A stretch of DNA of 8,355 bases from an uncultured Lachnospiraceae bacterium (GCA_902783935.1 CACZTA010000170.1:1-8355); one strand, 5' to 3'. Positions 1 to 6,119 are shown, counted from the stretch's first letter. A program made the numbers and translations. The notes: a model not told the origin generated them from the sequence alone.

Positions 1-224
1 CCGATCCCGTTCAGTTCCTTGAACCACAGCTTTGCATGTTCTTTTTCATTATCCGCTGTCTTCAGAAACAGTGCGGCAATCTGCTCAAATCCTTCTTTTT
101 TGGCTTTTGAGGCGAAGTAGGTGTATTTATTTCGTGCCTGTGATTCTCCGGCAAATGCTGCCTCCAGATTCTTTTCTGTCTGTGTTCCAGCGTATGGATT
201 CTGTTTCTTTTCTGCGTCTGACAT
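1..224 (-). CDS. rbr: Rubrerythrin, N-terminal part (cut by window edge)
   Basis: Rubrerythrin is a cytoplasmic non-haem di-iron protein that reduces hydrogen peroxide in anaerobes. Reading the minus strand from the ATG at 224-222 gives 74 complete codons of a ferritin-like four-helix bundle. Visible are the first helix with metal ligand Glu27 in the GESQARNKY motif, and the second-helix ExxH motif (Glu60 to His63 in NEKEHAKLW), which is diagnostic of the family. A good ribosome binding site (AAAGGAG, plus-strand 233-239) lies 8 bases before the ATG and fixes the start. The C-terminal half of the bundle and any rubredoxin-like FeS4 domain lie outside the window, so classical rubrerythrin cannot be told from a variant lacking that domain. 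The gene is divergent from the EamA gene. The family call is firm; the symbol is the generic one. Confidence 0.9.
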   Translation of the reverse strand, partial: MSDAEKKQNPYAGTQTEKNLEAAFAGESQARNKYTYFASKAKKEGFEQIAALFLKTADNEKEHAKLWFKELNGI

Positions 225-293
225 TTGTACAGCTCCTTTCCATATTTACTTTCAGATTTCGACCGGGTTTCCTGCGAAAATGCCGTATCGGGG

Positions 294-310
294 AATAATT
301 CTGAATTATT
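294..310. promoter_or_regulatory. Palindrome over the likely rubrerythrin transcription start (possible operator)
   Basis: AATAATTC-T-GAATTATT is a perfect 8-bp inverted repeat with a one-base centre. It sits just downstream of the candidate -10 of the minus-strand promoter, where a repressor would block initiation. Rubrerythrin genes in clostridia are often controlled by the peroxide sensor PerR. The 7-1-7 geometry suits a Fur/PerR-type dimer, but the half-sites match the TTATAAT PerR consensus poorly, so the binding protein is not identified. Confidence 0.4.
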
Positions 311-313
311 ATT

Positions 314-342
314 AGTTTATATAAAAGGATTACAACAATCAA
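314..342 (-). promoter_or_regulatory. Candidate promoter of the rubrerythrin gene
   Basis: On the minus strand TTGATT (342 to 337) is followed after 17 bases by TAAACT (319 to 314); an overlapping TATAAA (321 to 316) gives a 15-base alternative. Transcription would begin near 308, giving a leader of about 85 bases before the ATG at 224. The -35 is 4/6 to consensus and the -10 is weak, so the call rests mainly on position in the AT-rich divergent gap. Confidence 0.4.
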
Positions 343-440
343 TACCCGGTCATGTGAAAAACAGAAGAATCGGAGGATCTTTTTTATTCCTAATATCGGA
401 TGACAGCGTTATACTCAGAAGGAGATCGTGTTTAAAAAAC

Positions 441-449
441 TGATATAAT
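441..449 (+). promoter_or_regulatory. Extended -10 element (TGaTATAAT) before the EamA gene
   Basis: TGATATAAT is a perfect extended -10 sequence; no good -35 is seen 16-18 bases upstream, which extended -10 promoters do not require. Predicted transcription would start at about 456, only about five bases before the ATG at 461, implying a nearly leaderless message. There is no Shine-Dalgarno sequence next to the ATG, which agrees with that. An orphan AGAAGGAG lies at 417-424, upstream of the element, so an alternative upstream start of transcription cannot be excluded. Confidence 0.5.
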
Positions 450-460
450 AGTTACTAATT

Positions 461-1396
461 ATGAAAGAACAATATCAGGCTAAAGGGAAACAGTACGGAC
501 AGGCTCTTCAGATGATGACCGGTTCCATGATTATCTATGGAACGATCGGCATTTTCAGGAAGTTCATTCCGCTTCCGTCAGATGCTCTTGCATTCAGCAG
601 GGGAATTGCCGGGGGAGTCTTCCTCCTGCTTCTGATGAGAGTAAGAGGGCAGCGCTTTGCGTGGGAAAAAACGGGGAAAAAGAATTTTATCCTTCTGGCT
701 GTTACGGGCGCAATTATCGGATTTAACTGGATCCTCCTGTTTGAAGCCTACAATTATACGACAGTGGCGGTAGCGACACTGTGTTATTATATGCAGCCGG
801 TGATTGTCCTCATGCTGTCGCCGCTGGTCCTGAAAGAGCGCATCTCGGGGAAACAGATGTTCTTTGCGGCACTGTCCGTCGCCGGCATGATCCTTGTGTC
901 GGGTGTAATCGGAGATAATGCGGGAGGACCGGGAAATACCAGAGGAATCCTGCTCGGGCTCGGCGCAGCCGTCCTGTATGCGGCAGTGGTCCTGATCAAC
1001 AAGCAGATCCGCGGAGTTCCCGCCTATGAAAAGACCGTGATCCAGCTGATATCAGCGGCGGCAGCATTGATCCCGTACATGGCAGCGCACGGAAACCTGC
1101 GGAGTTTTCCGATGAACGGAACAGAAACGGTGCTTCTGTTAATCGTCTGCCTGGTCCACACGGGAATTGCCTATGCGCTGTATTTCGGAGCAATAGAAAA
1201 TCTGCCTGCCCGGAGCTGTGCGCTGCTCAGCTATATTGATCCCGTAACAGCGGTTCTGCTGTCAGCCCTGTTCCTTCATGAAGCCGTGACGGTCTTCAGC
1301 GCGGCGGGTGCTGTCCTGATTATCGGGTCCGCGATCGGGAGTGAGCTTGCCGGAAAAAAAGGAGATATAGCCGGATATGAGAAAAATGAAGTCTAA
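461..1396 (+). CDS. EamA-family (DMT superfamily) membrane transporter
   Basis: A 311-residue inner-membrane protein with two tandem EamA repeats (about residues 18-148 and 162-293), ten hydrophobic helices in total, the usual size for drug/metabolite exporters of the RhaT/YdcZ-like type. Family hallmarks are seen twice: NW..LFEAYNYTTVAVATL (89-107) with MQPVIV and LKERISG (124-130) in repeat one, and HTGIAYALYFGAIENL (233-248) with SYIDPVTAVLLS and a Glu after LFLH in repeat two. Substrate cannot be read from the sequence; relatives export amino acids, metabolites or drugs. The ATG at 461 lacks an adjacent ribosome binding site and is preceded in frame by TAATAG (446-451), so it is either a leaderless start or the true start is internal (Met18/Met19, just before the first helix). 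It is divergent from rubrerythrin and monocistronic if the hairpin downstream terminates. Confidence 0.88.
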   Translation: MKEQYQAKGKQYGQALQMMTGSMIIYGTIGIFRKFIPLPSDALAFSRGIAGGVFLLLLMRVRGQRFAWEKTGKKNFILLAVTGAIIGFNWILLFEAYNYTTVAVATLCYYMQPVIVLMLSPLVLKERISGKQMFFAALSVAGMILVSGVIGDNAGGPGNTRGILLGLGAAVLYAAVVLINKQIRGVPAYEKTVIQLISAAAALIPYMAAHGNLRSFPMNGTETVLLLIVCLVHTGIAYALYFGAIENLPARSCALLSYIDPVTAVLLSALFLHEAVTVFSAAGAVLIIGSAIGSELAGKKGDIAGYEKNEV

Positions 1397-1433
1397 GTTC
1401 ATATAACGGGATTCAGGCCAACCGTATTATCCT

Positions 1434-1460
1434 TCAGATCAGGGCGCGGTCCTGATCTGA
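1434..1460 (+). terminator. Perfect 10-bp hairpin after the EamA gene, possible terminator
   Basis: TCAGATCAGG (1434-1443) pairs perfectly with CCTGATCTGA (1451-1460) around a 7-base loop GCGCGGT. The stem lies 38 bases after the EamA stop codon and 40 before the next gene, where a terminator is expected. The following bases (TTAAATT) are only a weak U-tract, so it may terminate inefficiently, act bidirectionally, or be a protein-binding dyad. Confidence 0.5.
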
Positions 1461-1499
1461 TTAAATTGCGGTGTAATCCGGAACGGCAGGGGGAGAGAA

Positions 1500-2072
1500 A
1501 TGGATTACATTATAAATGCTTTGATTTTTTTCATAACGATCCTCTGTATGATCCGCTTTTTCCGCAAAGACGGCAGATGGACCGCGGGAAAAGCACGGGA
1601 TGCTTTCCGCTTCTTCACAGTACAGAGCAATGTTTTCTGTGCTGTGGCAGCGCTGCTTATGTGCATAAGGCCGGAGATGCACTGGATCTGGGTCCTGAAA
1701 TACATAGGGACCGCTGCGGTGAGCGTCACGATGCTCACGGTCTTTCTGTTCCTCGGTCCCACCATGGGATACGGAAACTTACTTAAAGGACCGGATTTTT
1801 TTATGCATCTCGGGACACCGCTTCTGGCAATCTTTTCTTTTTCTGTGCCGGAAAAAAGAGGGATGAGCTTCAGTACGGCCCTGCTCGGGATGCTGCCGGT
1901 TATTCTGTACGGGCTGCTGTATATGTATAAGATCCTTTTTGCACCTGAAGAAAAGATCTGGGAAGATTTTTACGGATTTAACAGAGGCGGAAAATGGCCC
2001 GTGGCATTTGCCGCCATGCTCACCGGCACGCTGATCGTCTGTCTGGCCCTGCGCGCATTGCAGAACGCCTGA
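1500..2072 (+). CDS. Pr6Pr-like six-helix membrane protein of unknown function
   Basis: A 190-residue integral membrane protein with about six hydrophobic helices (roughly residues 3-20, 40-57, 66-86, 101-117, 126-146 and 168-187). The motif FRFFTVQSNVFCAVAAL (36-52), the HLGTPLLAIFSF segment (103-114) and WEDFYGFNRGGKWP (154-167) resemble the Pr6Pr group of small membrane proteins found in many Firmicutes and Actinobacteria; this is recognition from memory, not a search. The start has a strong ribosome binding site (AGGGGGA, 1488-1494). Thr40 in the FFT motif and His103 in the FMH motif recall the membrane-embedded Thr/His pair of AIG1/ADTRP hydrolases (see findings). The gene ends 31 bases before the Sir2 start and is probably co-transcribed with it. 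No function is established. Confidence 0.7.
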   Translation: MDYIINALIFFITILCMIRFFRKDGRWTAGKARDAFRFFTVQSNVFCAVAALLMCIRPEMHWIWVLKYIGTAAVSVTMLTVFLFLGPTMGYGNLLKGPDFFMHLGTPLLAIFSFSVPEKRGMSFSTALLGMLPVILYGLLYMYKILFAPEEKIWEDFYGFNRGGKWPVAFAAMLTGTLIVCLALRALQNA

Positions 2073-2103
2073 CGTGATTTTGAAAACCGGGAGGGAGCCA
2101 CGT

Positions 2104-2850
2104 ATGTCATCTGCAGACAAAATACAGGAATTAAACAGGATTCTGCATGAAAGCACGAGTACGGTATTTCTCGGAGGCGCGGGTGTCTCTACGGAAAGCG
2201 GGATCCCGGATTTCCGCAGCAAAAACGGCCTTTACCGCAAAAAGGACAGGATGTTCCGCAGATACAGACCGGAATACCTGCTGAGTGACCAGTGTCTGAA
2301 GAGGGAGCCGGAAGTGTTTTTCGCATACTGCCGGAAGAACCTGGATGCCAGGGCAGTGCTTCCGAACGCGGCGCACAGGAAGCTCGCGGAGATGGAGAAA
2401 GCCGGCATGCTGGCCGGGATTATCACGCAGAATATAGACGGACTCCATCAGAAAGCAGGAAGCAGAAATGTACAGGAGATTCACGGATCAGTCCTGCGCA
2501 GTTACTGTATGTGCTGCTTTAAGGAGTACGGCCCGGATTTTATTTTTGACAGCGAAGACCCGGTTCCGCGCTGCCCTGCCTGCGGGAAGACGGTAAGACC
2601 GGATGTCACGTTATACGGAGAAGTGCTCCCCCTGAAAGCTTATGAGGCGGCGACTTCCCTCATCAGGTATGCAGACTGCCTGATCATCGGCGGCACCTCC
2701 CTGGAGGTCGGCTCCGCCGCACAGCTGGCACACATGTATCACGGTTCCCGGCTCATTATTATCAATAAAGGGAAGACAAAACTGGAGGGGCGAGCGGATC
2801 TGGTGATTCATGAACCGATCGGCGAGGTAATGGACCAGGTCGTTCTCTGA
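2104..2850 (+). CDS. cobB: Sir2-family NAD-dependent protein deacylase
   Basis: Sirtuins remove acetyl or other acyl groups from lysines, consuming NAD+ and giving nicotinamide and O-acyl-ADP-ribose in the cytoplasm. All core motifs are intact in this 248-residue protein: GGAGVSTESGIPDFRS (24-39) of the Rossmann NAD site, TQNIDGLH (108-115), catalytic His127 in EIHGS, a zinc site of Cys135, Cys138, Cys157 and Cys160 (CMCC and CPAC), RPDVTLYGEVLP (165-176) and GGTSLEVGSA (196-205). Length is normal for bacterial single-domain sirtuins, and the features fit the class-U/M bacterial type. An in-frame GTG at 2074 would add ten residues, but GGGAGGGAG (2089-2097) sits correctly for the ATG at 2104, which is chosen. 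Activity on acetyl versus longer acyl groups is uncertain: no obvious Tyr/Arg pair of CobB/SIRT5-type desuccinylases was identified. The symbol is used in the family sense only. Confidence 0.93.
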   Translation: MSSADKIQELNRILHESTSTVFLGGAGVSTESGIPDFRSKNGLYRKKDRMFRRYRPEYLLSDQCLKREPEVFFAYCRKNLDARAVLPNAAHRKLAEMEKAGMLAGIITQNIDGLHQKAGSRNVQEIHGSVLRSYCMCCFKEYGPDFIFDSEDPVPRCPACGKTVRPDVTLYGEVLPLKAYEAATSLIRYADCLIIGGTSLEVGSAAQLAHMYHGSRLIIINKGKTKLEGRADLVIHEPIGEVMDQVVL

Positions 2851-2870
2851 CCGGCTGCAGAAAAAAGTAT

Positions 2871-2896
2871 GATACTGATATAAAAGGGTCAGTATC
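2871..2896 (+). promoter_or_regulatory. Dyad bracketing an extended -10-like element before the CmpB-type gene
   Basis: GATACTGA (2871-2878) and TCAGTATC (2889-2896) form a perfect 8-bp inverted repeat with a 10-base spacer. The left arm and spacer contain TGATATAAA (2876-2884), an extended -10-like sequence. Transcription would begin near 2891, inside the right arm, so a dimeric repressor bound here would block the promoter. No T-run follows, so this is not a normal terminator. A ribosome binding site (GAAAGGA, 2908-2914) and the ATG at 2919 follow. Confidence 0.45.
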
Positions 2897-2918
2897 TGTC
2901 TTACATGAAAGGACAATT

Positions 2919-3863
2919 ATGAATTATCCGGTTAATCTGATTCTGTTGTTTTTTATTTATTCGTTTGCGGGATGGTGTATGGAGGTCATCCTGAAATACA
3001 GACAGTTCCACCGGTTTATTAACAGGGGATTCCTGACGGGACCGGTCTGCCCGATTTACGGAACCGGCGTCGTCCTCATCACGGTGTCAGCCGGCGCTCT
3101 CTCAGCGTATGAAACCTCAATTGGAACGACATTTGTTCTCTCGTTTCTCCTCTGCGGGACGGTCGAATATCTGACCAGCTATGTCATGGAGAAACGGTTT
3201 CATGCCCGCTGGTGGGATTACAGCCAGAAGCCGATGAACCTGCACGGGCGGGTGTGGATCGGGAACCTGCTCCTGTTCGGTGTTGCGGGAGTCGTGATAA
3301 TCCATATCTCGAATCCTCTCCTTTACAGGTTTTCAGGCCTGTTTTCCGAAAAAGCGAGAGCGGTCACTGCGGGGCTCCTCCTTGCGGTTTTTGCGGCAGA
3401 TTATGTTGTATCCCATTTTGTCCTGAAACTTGTCAAGGTAAGTGTTGAGAGCAGTGAGGCAGATAATACGGAAGAGATCAGCAAAGAAGTTCACCAGCTT
3501 CTGTCTGACCGCTCTTATTTCCACAGACGTTTTGCAGATGCCTATCCTGAGGTGACATACCGGACGGAACGCGTAAAAGCAAGGATCGAAGCAGTAAAAG
3601 CTGAGACAGAACGCCTGCGCCGGGAAGCGGAACAGAGAATAGAAGCAAAGGCGGAGAAGGTGGCGGAGAGCCTCGAACCGTCTGTCCTTATCCGGAATAC
3701 GATTATCAGCAAACAGGATGAACTGATCGCGATCCTGTATAATGAACAGACGGCAACAGATGAAGAGAAGGCGCTCAAGTCGGAGATTGACCGGGAGAGA
3801 AGCCGCCTGGATGCGCGCTCGATTGTGAAGCGCTATTATAACAGAAAACTGGCTGAGGAATGA
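2919..3863 (+). CDS. CmpB-type (PF06541) membrane protein with charged cytoplasmic tail
   Basis: A 314-residue protein. The N-terminal 170 residues are a multi-helix membrane domain with the hallmarks of the 'putative ABC-transporter type IV' family (PF06541): GWCMEVILK (18-26), RFINRGFLTGPVCPIYG (32-48), EYLTSYVMEKRF (83-94), RWWDYS (97-102) and NLHGR (107-111). Helices are at about 5-22, 45-64, 70-90, 113-130 and 148-171. Despite the family name no ATPase partner is encoded nearby, so transport is not demonstrated. Residues about 213-252 are rich in Glu, Lys and Arg with spaced hydrophobics, likely a long amphipathic or coiled-coil helix in the cytoplasm; the C-terminus is also highly charged. 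The start at 2919 is supported by GAAAGGA (2908-2914). It is the first gene of a run with the HD and DUF218 genes (33-base gap, then near-overlap). Confidence 0.85.
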   Translation: MNYPVNLILLFFIYSFAGWCMEVILKYRQFHRFINRGFLTGPVCPIYGTGVVLITVSAGALSAYETSIGTTFVLSFLLCGTVEYLTSYVMEKRFHARWWDYSQKPMNLHGRVWIGNLLLFGVAGVVIIHISNPLLYRFSGLFSEKARAVTAGLLLAVFAADYVVSHFVLKLVKVSVESSEADNTEEISKEVHQLLSDRSYFHRRFADAYPEVTYRTERVKARIEAVKAETERLRREAEQRIEAKAEKVAESLEPSVLIRNTIISKQDELIAILYNEQTATDEEKALKSEIDRERSRLDARSIVKRYYNRKLAEE

Positions 3864-3896
3864 TTTTCTGAAATCAGAGAAAGGCAGGGGATTGAA

Positions 3897-4469
3897 ATGA
3901 TCACAAGAAACGAAGCATTTGAACTGCTGAAAAAATATAACAGCGACCCGTTCCACATCCGGCATGCGGTCACTGTCGAAGCGGTCATGAAATGGTTTGC
4001 GAAAGACCAGGGCTATGCAGACGAAGAAGAACACTGGGGGATTGTCGGGCTTCTGCATGACATTGATTTTGAACAGTATCCGGATCAGCACTGCATCAAG
4101 GCGCCGGAACTGCTGAGGGAAGGCGGTGTTCCGGAAGACATTATCCGGAGTGTGGTCAGTCACGGCTATGGCATTACCGTCGACGTAAAGCCTGAGCACC
4201 AGATGGAGAAGGTGCTCTTTGCCTGCGATGAACTGACAGGGCTGATCTGGGCAGCTGCGCTGATGCGCCCGTCAAAAAGCACAAAAGATATGGAACTGAA
4301 GTCTCTGAAAAAGAAGTATAAAACGAAAGCGTTTGCAGCCGGCTGCAGCAGGGAGGTGATCAGTTCCGGCGCGGAGATGCTGGGCTGGGAGCTGGATGAG
4401 CTTTTGCAGAAAACACTGAGCGCCATGCAGGCCTGTGAAGATGAGATTCAGGCACAGGAAGTTTTGTGA
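3897..4469 (+). CDS. HD-domain phosphohydrolase-like protein
   Basis: A 190-residue cytoplasmic protein of the HD superfamily, metal-dependent phosphohydrolases acting on nucleotides or phosphorylated small molecules. The metal-binding set is intact: His23 (with His20) in DPFHIRHAVTVE, the HD pair His54-Asp55 in GLLHDIDFEQYP, His89 in VVSHGYG, and Asp111 in ACDELTG. It resembles the small stand-alone HDIG proteins (TIGR00277-like) of Clostridia; the substrate is unknown, and there is no GGDEF, RelA or nuclease domain to suggest a signal nucleotide. The start has a GCAGGGG ribosome binding site (3884-3890). Its stop codon TGA overlaps a possible GTG start of the next gene (GTGA, 4466-4469), and it lies 33 bases after the CmpB-type gene, so the three are probably one transcript. 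Confidence 0.88.
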   Translation: MITRNEAFELLKKYNSDPFHIRHAVTVEAVMKWFAKDQGYADEEEHWGIVGLLHDIDFEQYPDQHCIKAPELLREGGVPEDIIRSVVSHGYGITVDVKPEHQMEKVLFACDELTGLIWAAALMRPSKSTKDMELKSLKKKYKTKAFAAGCSREVISSGAEMLGWELDELLQKTLSAMQACEDEIQAQEVL

Positions 4470-4492
4470 ATAAATCTGGAAGGACATCCGGT

Positions 4493-6007
4493 ATGCTGAA
4501 ACCATATACGTCATTAAGGGAGGCCGGAAGAAGTCTTTTTATACAGGGATCTGTTCTGACCGCGGTCCTGATCCTGTTCTGCCTTGCAGGCAGGCTTATG
4601 GCGGGAAATGACTTTAAAACAACACTTATTCTACCTTACAGGGATGAAGCCCCGGATCCTTCGGAACTGGTATTCCGGTGGGAAGGGGAGGCAGTTCCCG
4701 TCAGAGACTTCAGGGTGGAAAAGACAGCCGGGAGACCGGGCGAAACGACTGTTCTGACGATGATCATGCAGCCCGAAAAACCGGGAAAGTTTGAACTGAA
4801 TGTGGAAGACCGGAACGGGAGGGACCTGAGCTCGGAGCGGATCCGTGTGGGACGCATGATGACATCGTTTGCGGATTCTACCGGAAGTTTTACCGGTGAT
4901 GAAATGGTCATTATCGCTTCACTTCTTTTCTATGCGGGAATGTGCGGGATCACATTTGTTTTTTTCAGGCGCATGAAGGGCGGGCTTGCGTATTCATATC
5001 CGGTCATCTTTTCATTAGGCGTGTTTATTTTCTCCCTTGTGGCGCTTGTGATCGAACTGCCCGTGTATATAAATCACGTGAAGGCGCCGGGCTTATATCC
5101 GACATGGCAGATCCTGTCCGATCTGGCGGCAGGCGGAAAGAATTTTGTCCTTCTGACATCTCCGCTGCTGATGGTTTTCAGCCTGCTGCTGATCATCAGT
5201 AATATTGAACTGCTCCGGCATGAACGTCCGAGATTTCAGAATGTACTCGGCTTACTGCTCGGCATTATCATGATCGGAGCCGCCCTGCTGTATTATTATC
5301 AGGACAGTGGTGCCTTTTACAGATCGGCAAAGCTGTATCAGATCGCGGCAACTGCTGAAAATGTGATCGGGATCGCCCTCACTTATGTGGAATGCATTCT
5401 CATCAGCACCGTCATCTGCGGCCTTCGCGCCGCGAAGCATGTGCCGTCACGTGACCGGGACTATATTCTGATCCTCGGGTGCGGATTCCGGAAGGACGGG
5501 ACCCTTCCGCCGCTTCTTAAAGGGCGGGTAGAGAAGGCGATGGAGTTCTGGTACAGACAGAAAGAAGAGACGGGCAAAGAAGCTGTCGTAATACCGTCGG
5601 GCGGACAGGGTGTGAACGAGCCGATGCCGGAAGCCGAAGCGATGTACAGGCATATGGCCGCAGCCGGTTTTCCGGAGAGCGCGGTCGTCCGGGAAGACAA
5701 ATCAGCCAATACCTATCAGAACATGGAATTCTCTAAAAAGATTATCGAGTCTGATGCAGCTGATCCGTCGAAGGCAAAAACTGTTTTCGTGACAACAAAT
5801 TACCATGTCCTTCGAAGCGGGATCTGGGCAGGCCTTGCGGGACTCGATGCGGAGGGGCTCGGAAGCAGGACGAAGTGGTGGTTCTGGCCGAATGCTTTCG
5901 TAAGGGAGTGCATCGGCCTCCTGAGGAACCGGATTGTCCCGGAGATTATATGTCTTGTGCTGGTTTCCGCTGTGTTTGCAGTGATGACGGTTCTGACTTC
6001 TTTCTGA
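4493..6007 (+). CDS. Multi-helix YdcF/DUF218 membrane protein with extra extracytoplasmic domain
   Basis: A 504-residue membrane protein. Order: first helix (about 16-35), a roughly 100-residue polar segment of beta-rich character (37-138), five more helices (about 138-158, 168-191, 218-238, 248-269 and 288-311), then a DUF218/YdcF domain (322-466) and a last helix (484-502). The DUF218 marks are DYILILGCGFRKDG (323-336), PPLLKGRVEKA (339-349), IPSGGQG (367-373), EAEAMYRHM (380-388), EDKSANTYQNMEFSKK (401-416) and VTTNYHVLRS (433-442). Relatives SanA and ElyC act in envelope maintenance, but the chemistry of the domain is not settled. Start: ATG at 4493 has AAGGA 8 bases upstream; an upstream GTG at 4466, overlapping the HD stop with AGGAAG (4455-4460), would give 513 residues by translational coupling and is a real alternative. 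The polar segment between helix one and two is unusual (see findings). Confidence 0.85.
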   Translation: MLKPYTSLREAGRSLFIQGSVLTAVLILFCLAGRLMAGNDFKTTLILPYRDEAPDPSELVFRWEGEAVPVRDFRVEKTAGRPGETTVLTMIMQPEKPGKFELNVEDRNGRDLSSERIRVGRMMTSFADSTGSFTGDEMVIIASLLFYAGMCGITFVFFRRMKGGLAYSYPVIFSLGVFIFSLVALVIELPVYINHVKAPGLYPTWQILSDLAAGGKNFVLLTSPLLMVFSLLLIISNIELLRHERPRFQNVLGLLLGIIMIGAALLYYYQDSGAFYRSAKLYQIAATAENVIGIALTYVECILISTVICGLRAAKHVPSRDRDYILILGCGFRKDGTLPPLLKGRVEKAMEFWYRQKEETGKEAVVIPSGGQGVNEPMPEAEAMYRHMAAAGFPESAVVREDKSANTYQNMEFSKKIIESDAADPSKAKTVFVTTNYHVLRSGIWAGLAGLDAEGLGSRTKWWFWPNAFVRECIGLLRNRIVPEIICLVLVSAVFAVMTVLTSF

Positions 6008-6016
6008 GAAAACCCG

Positions 6017-6045
6017 TTGATTCTTTTTATAAAGTCGGGTATGAT
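6017..6045 (+). promoter_or_regulatory. Housekeeping sigma-type promoter for the dpaL unit
   Basis: TTGATT (6017-6022) and TATGAT (6040-6045) are separated by exactly 17 bases, close to the TTGACA/TATAAT consensus. It begins ten bases after the DUF218 stop codon. Transcription from about 6052 gives a leader of some 68 bases, AT-rich and purine-rich, ending in a strong ribosome binding site. This makes dpaL and the dehydrogenase a separate unit, although read-through from the upstream run is possible because no terminator is seen between them. Confidence 0.7.
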
Positions 6046-6119
6046 AAAAACAGGCAGAAAATTTTTCAGGCAAGCAAAAAATAATAAAGCACACTTTGTT
6101 TTTTAAGGAGAGAAGAATC

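Noticed and set aside
32..443. Short open frames on both strands in the left end and divergent gap
   Set aside because: The left part overlaps the rubrerythrin reading frame, and the rest have no proper ribosome binding site and no domain; the gap is better explained as control sequence.
1472..1477. TGTAAT as a -10 element for the Pr6Pr-like gene
   Set aside because: No -35 at a suitable distance (GTCCTG at 1449-1454) and the predicted start would fall just before the ribosome binding site; one 5/6 hexamer is not enough.
3861..3876. TGATTT-tctg-AAATCA small inverted repeat at the CmpB-type stop codon
   Set aside because: Only six AT-rich base pairs with no T-run; too short to claim as a terminator or operator.
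3333..4199. 288-codon open frame on the minus strand across the CmpB-type and HD genes
   Set aside because: Antisense to two well-supported genes and spanning their boundary; composition (Arg, Phe, Cys-rich) is typical of a shadow frame.
2104..4469. Sir2 plus HD-domain protein as an antiphage defence module
   Set aside because: The Sir2 is a full single-domain deacylase with an intact zinc site, unlike the SIR2-like NADase domains of defence systems; the HD protein is in a separate predicted unit and no nuclease, sensor or mobile gene accompanies them.
6066..6112. AAAG-CACA-CTTT stem followed by TTTTTT in the dpaL leader as a terminator
   Set aside because: A four-pair AT stem is too weak; the T-run abuts the ribosome binding site of dpaL and would cut off its own gene.
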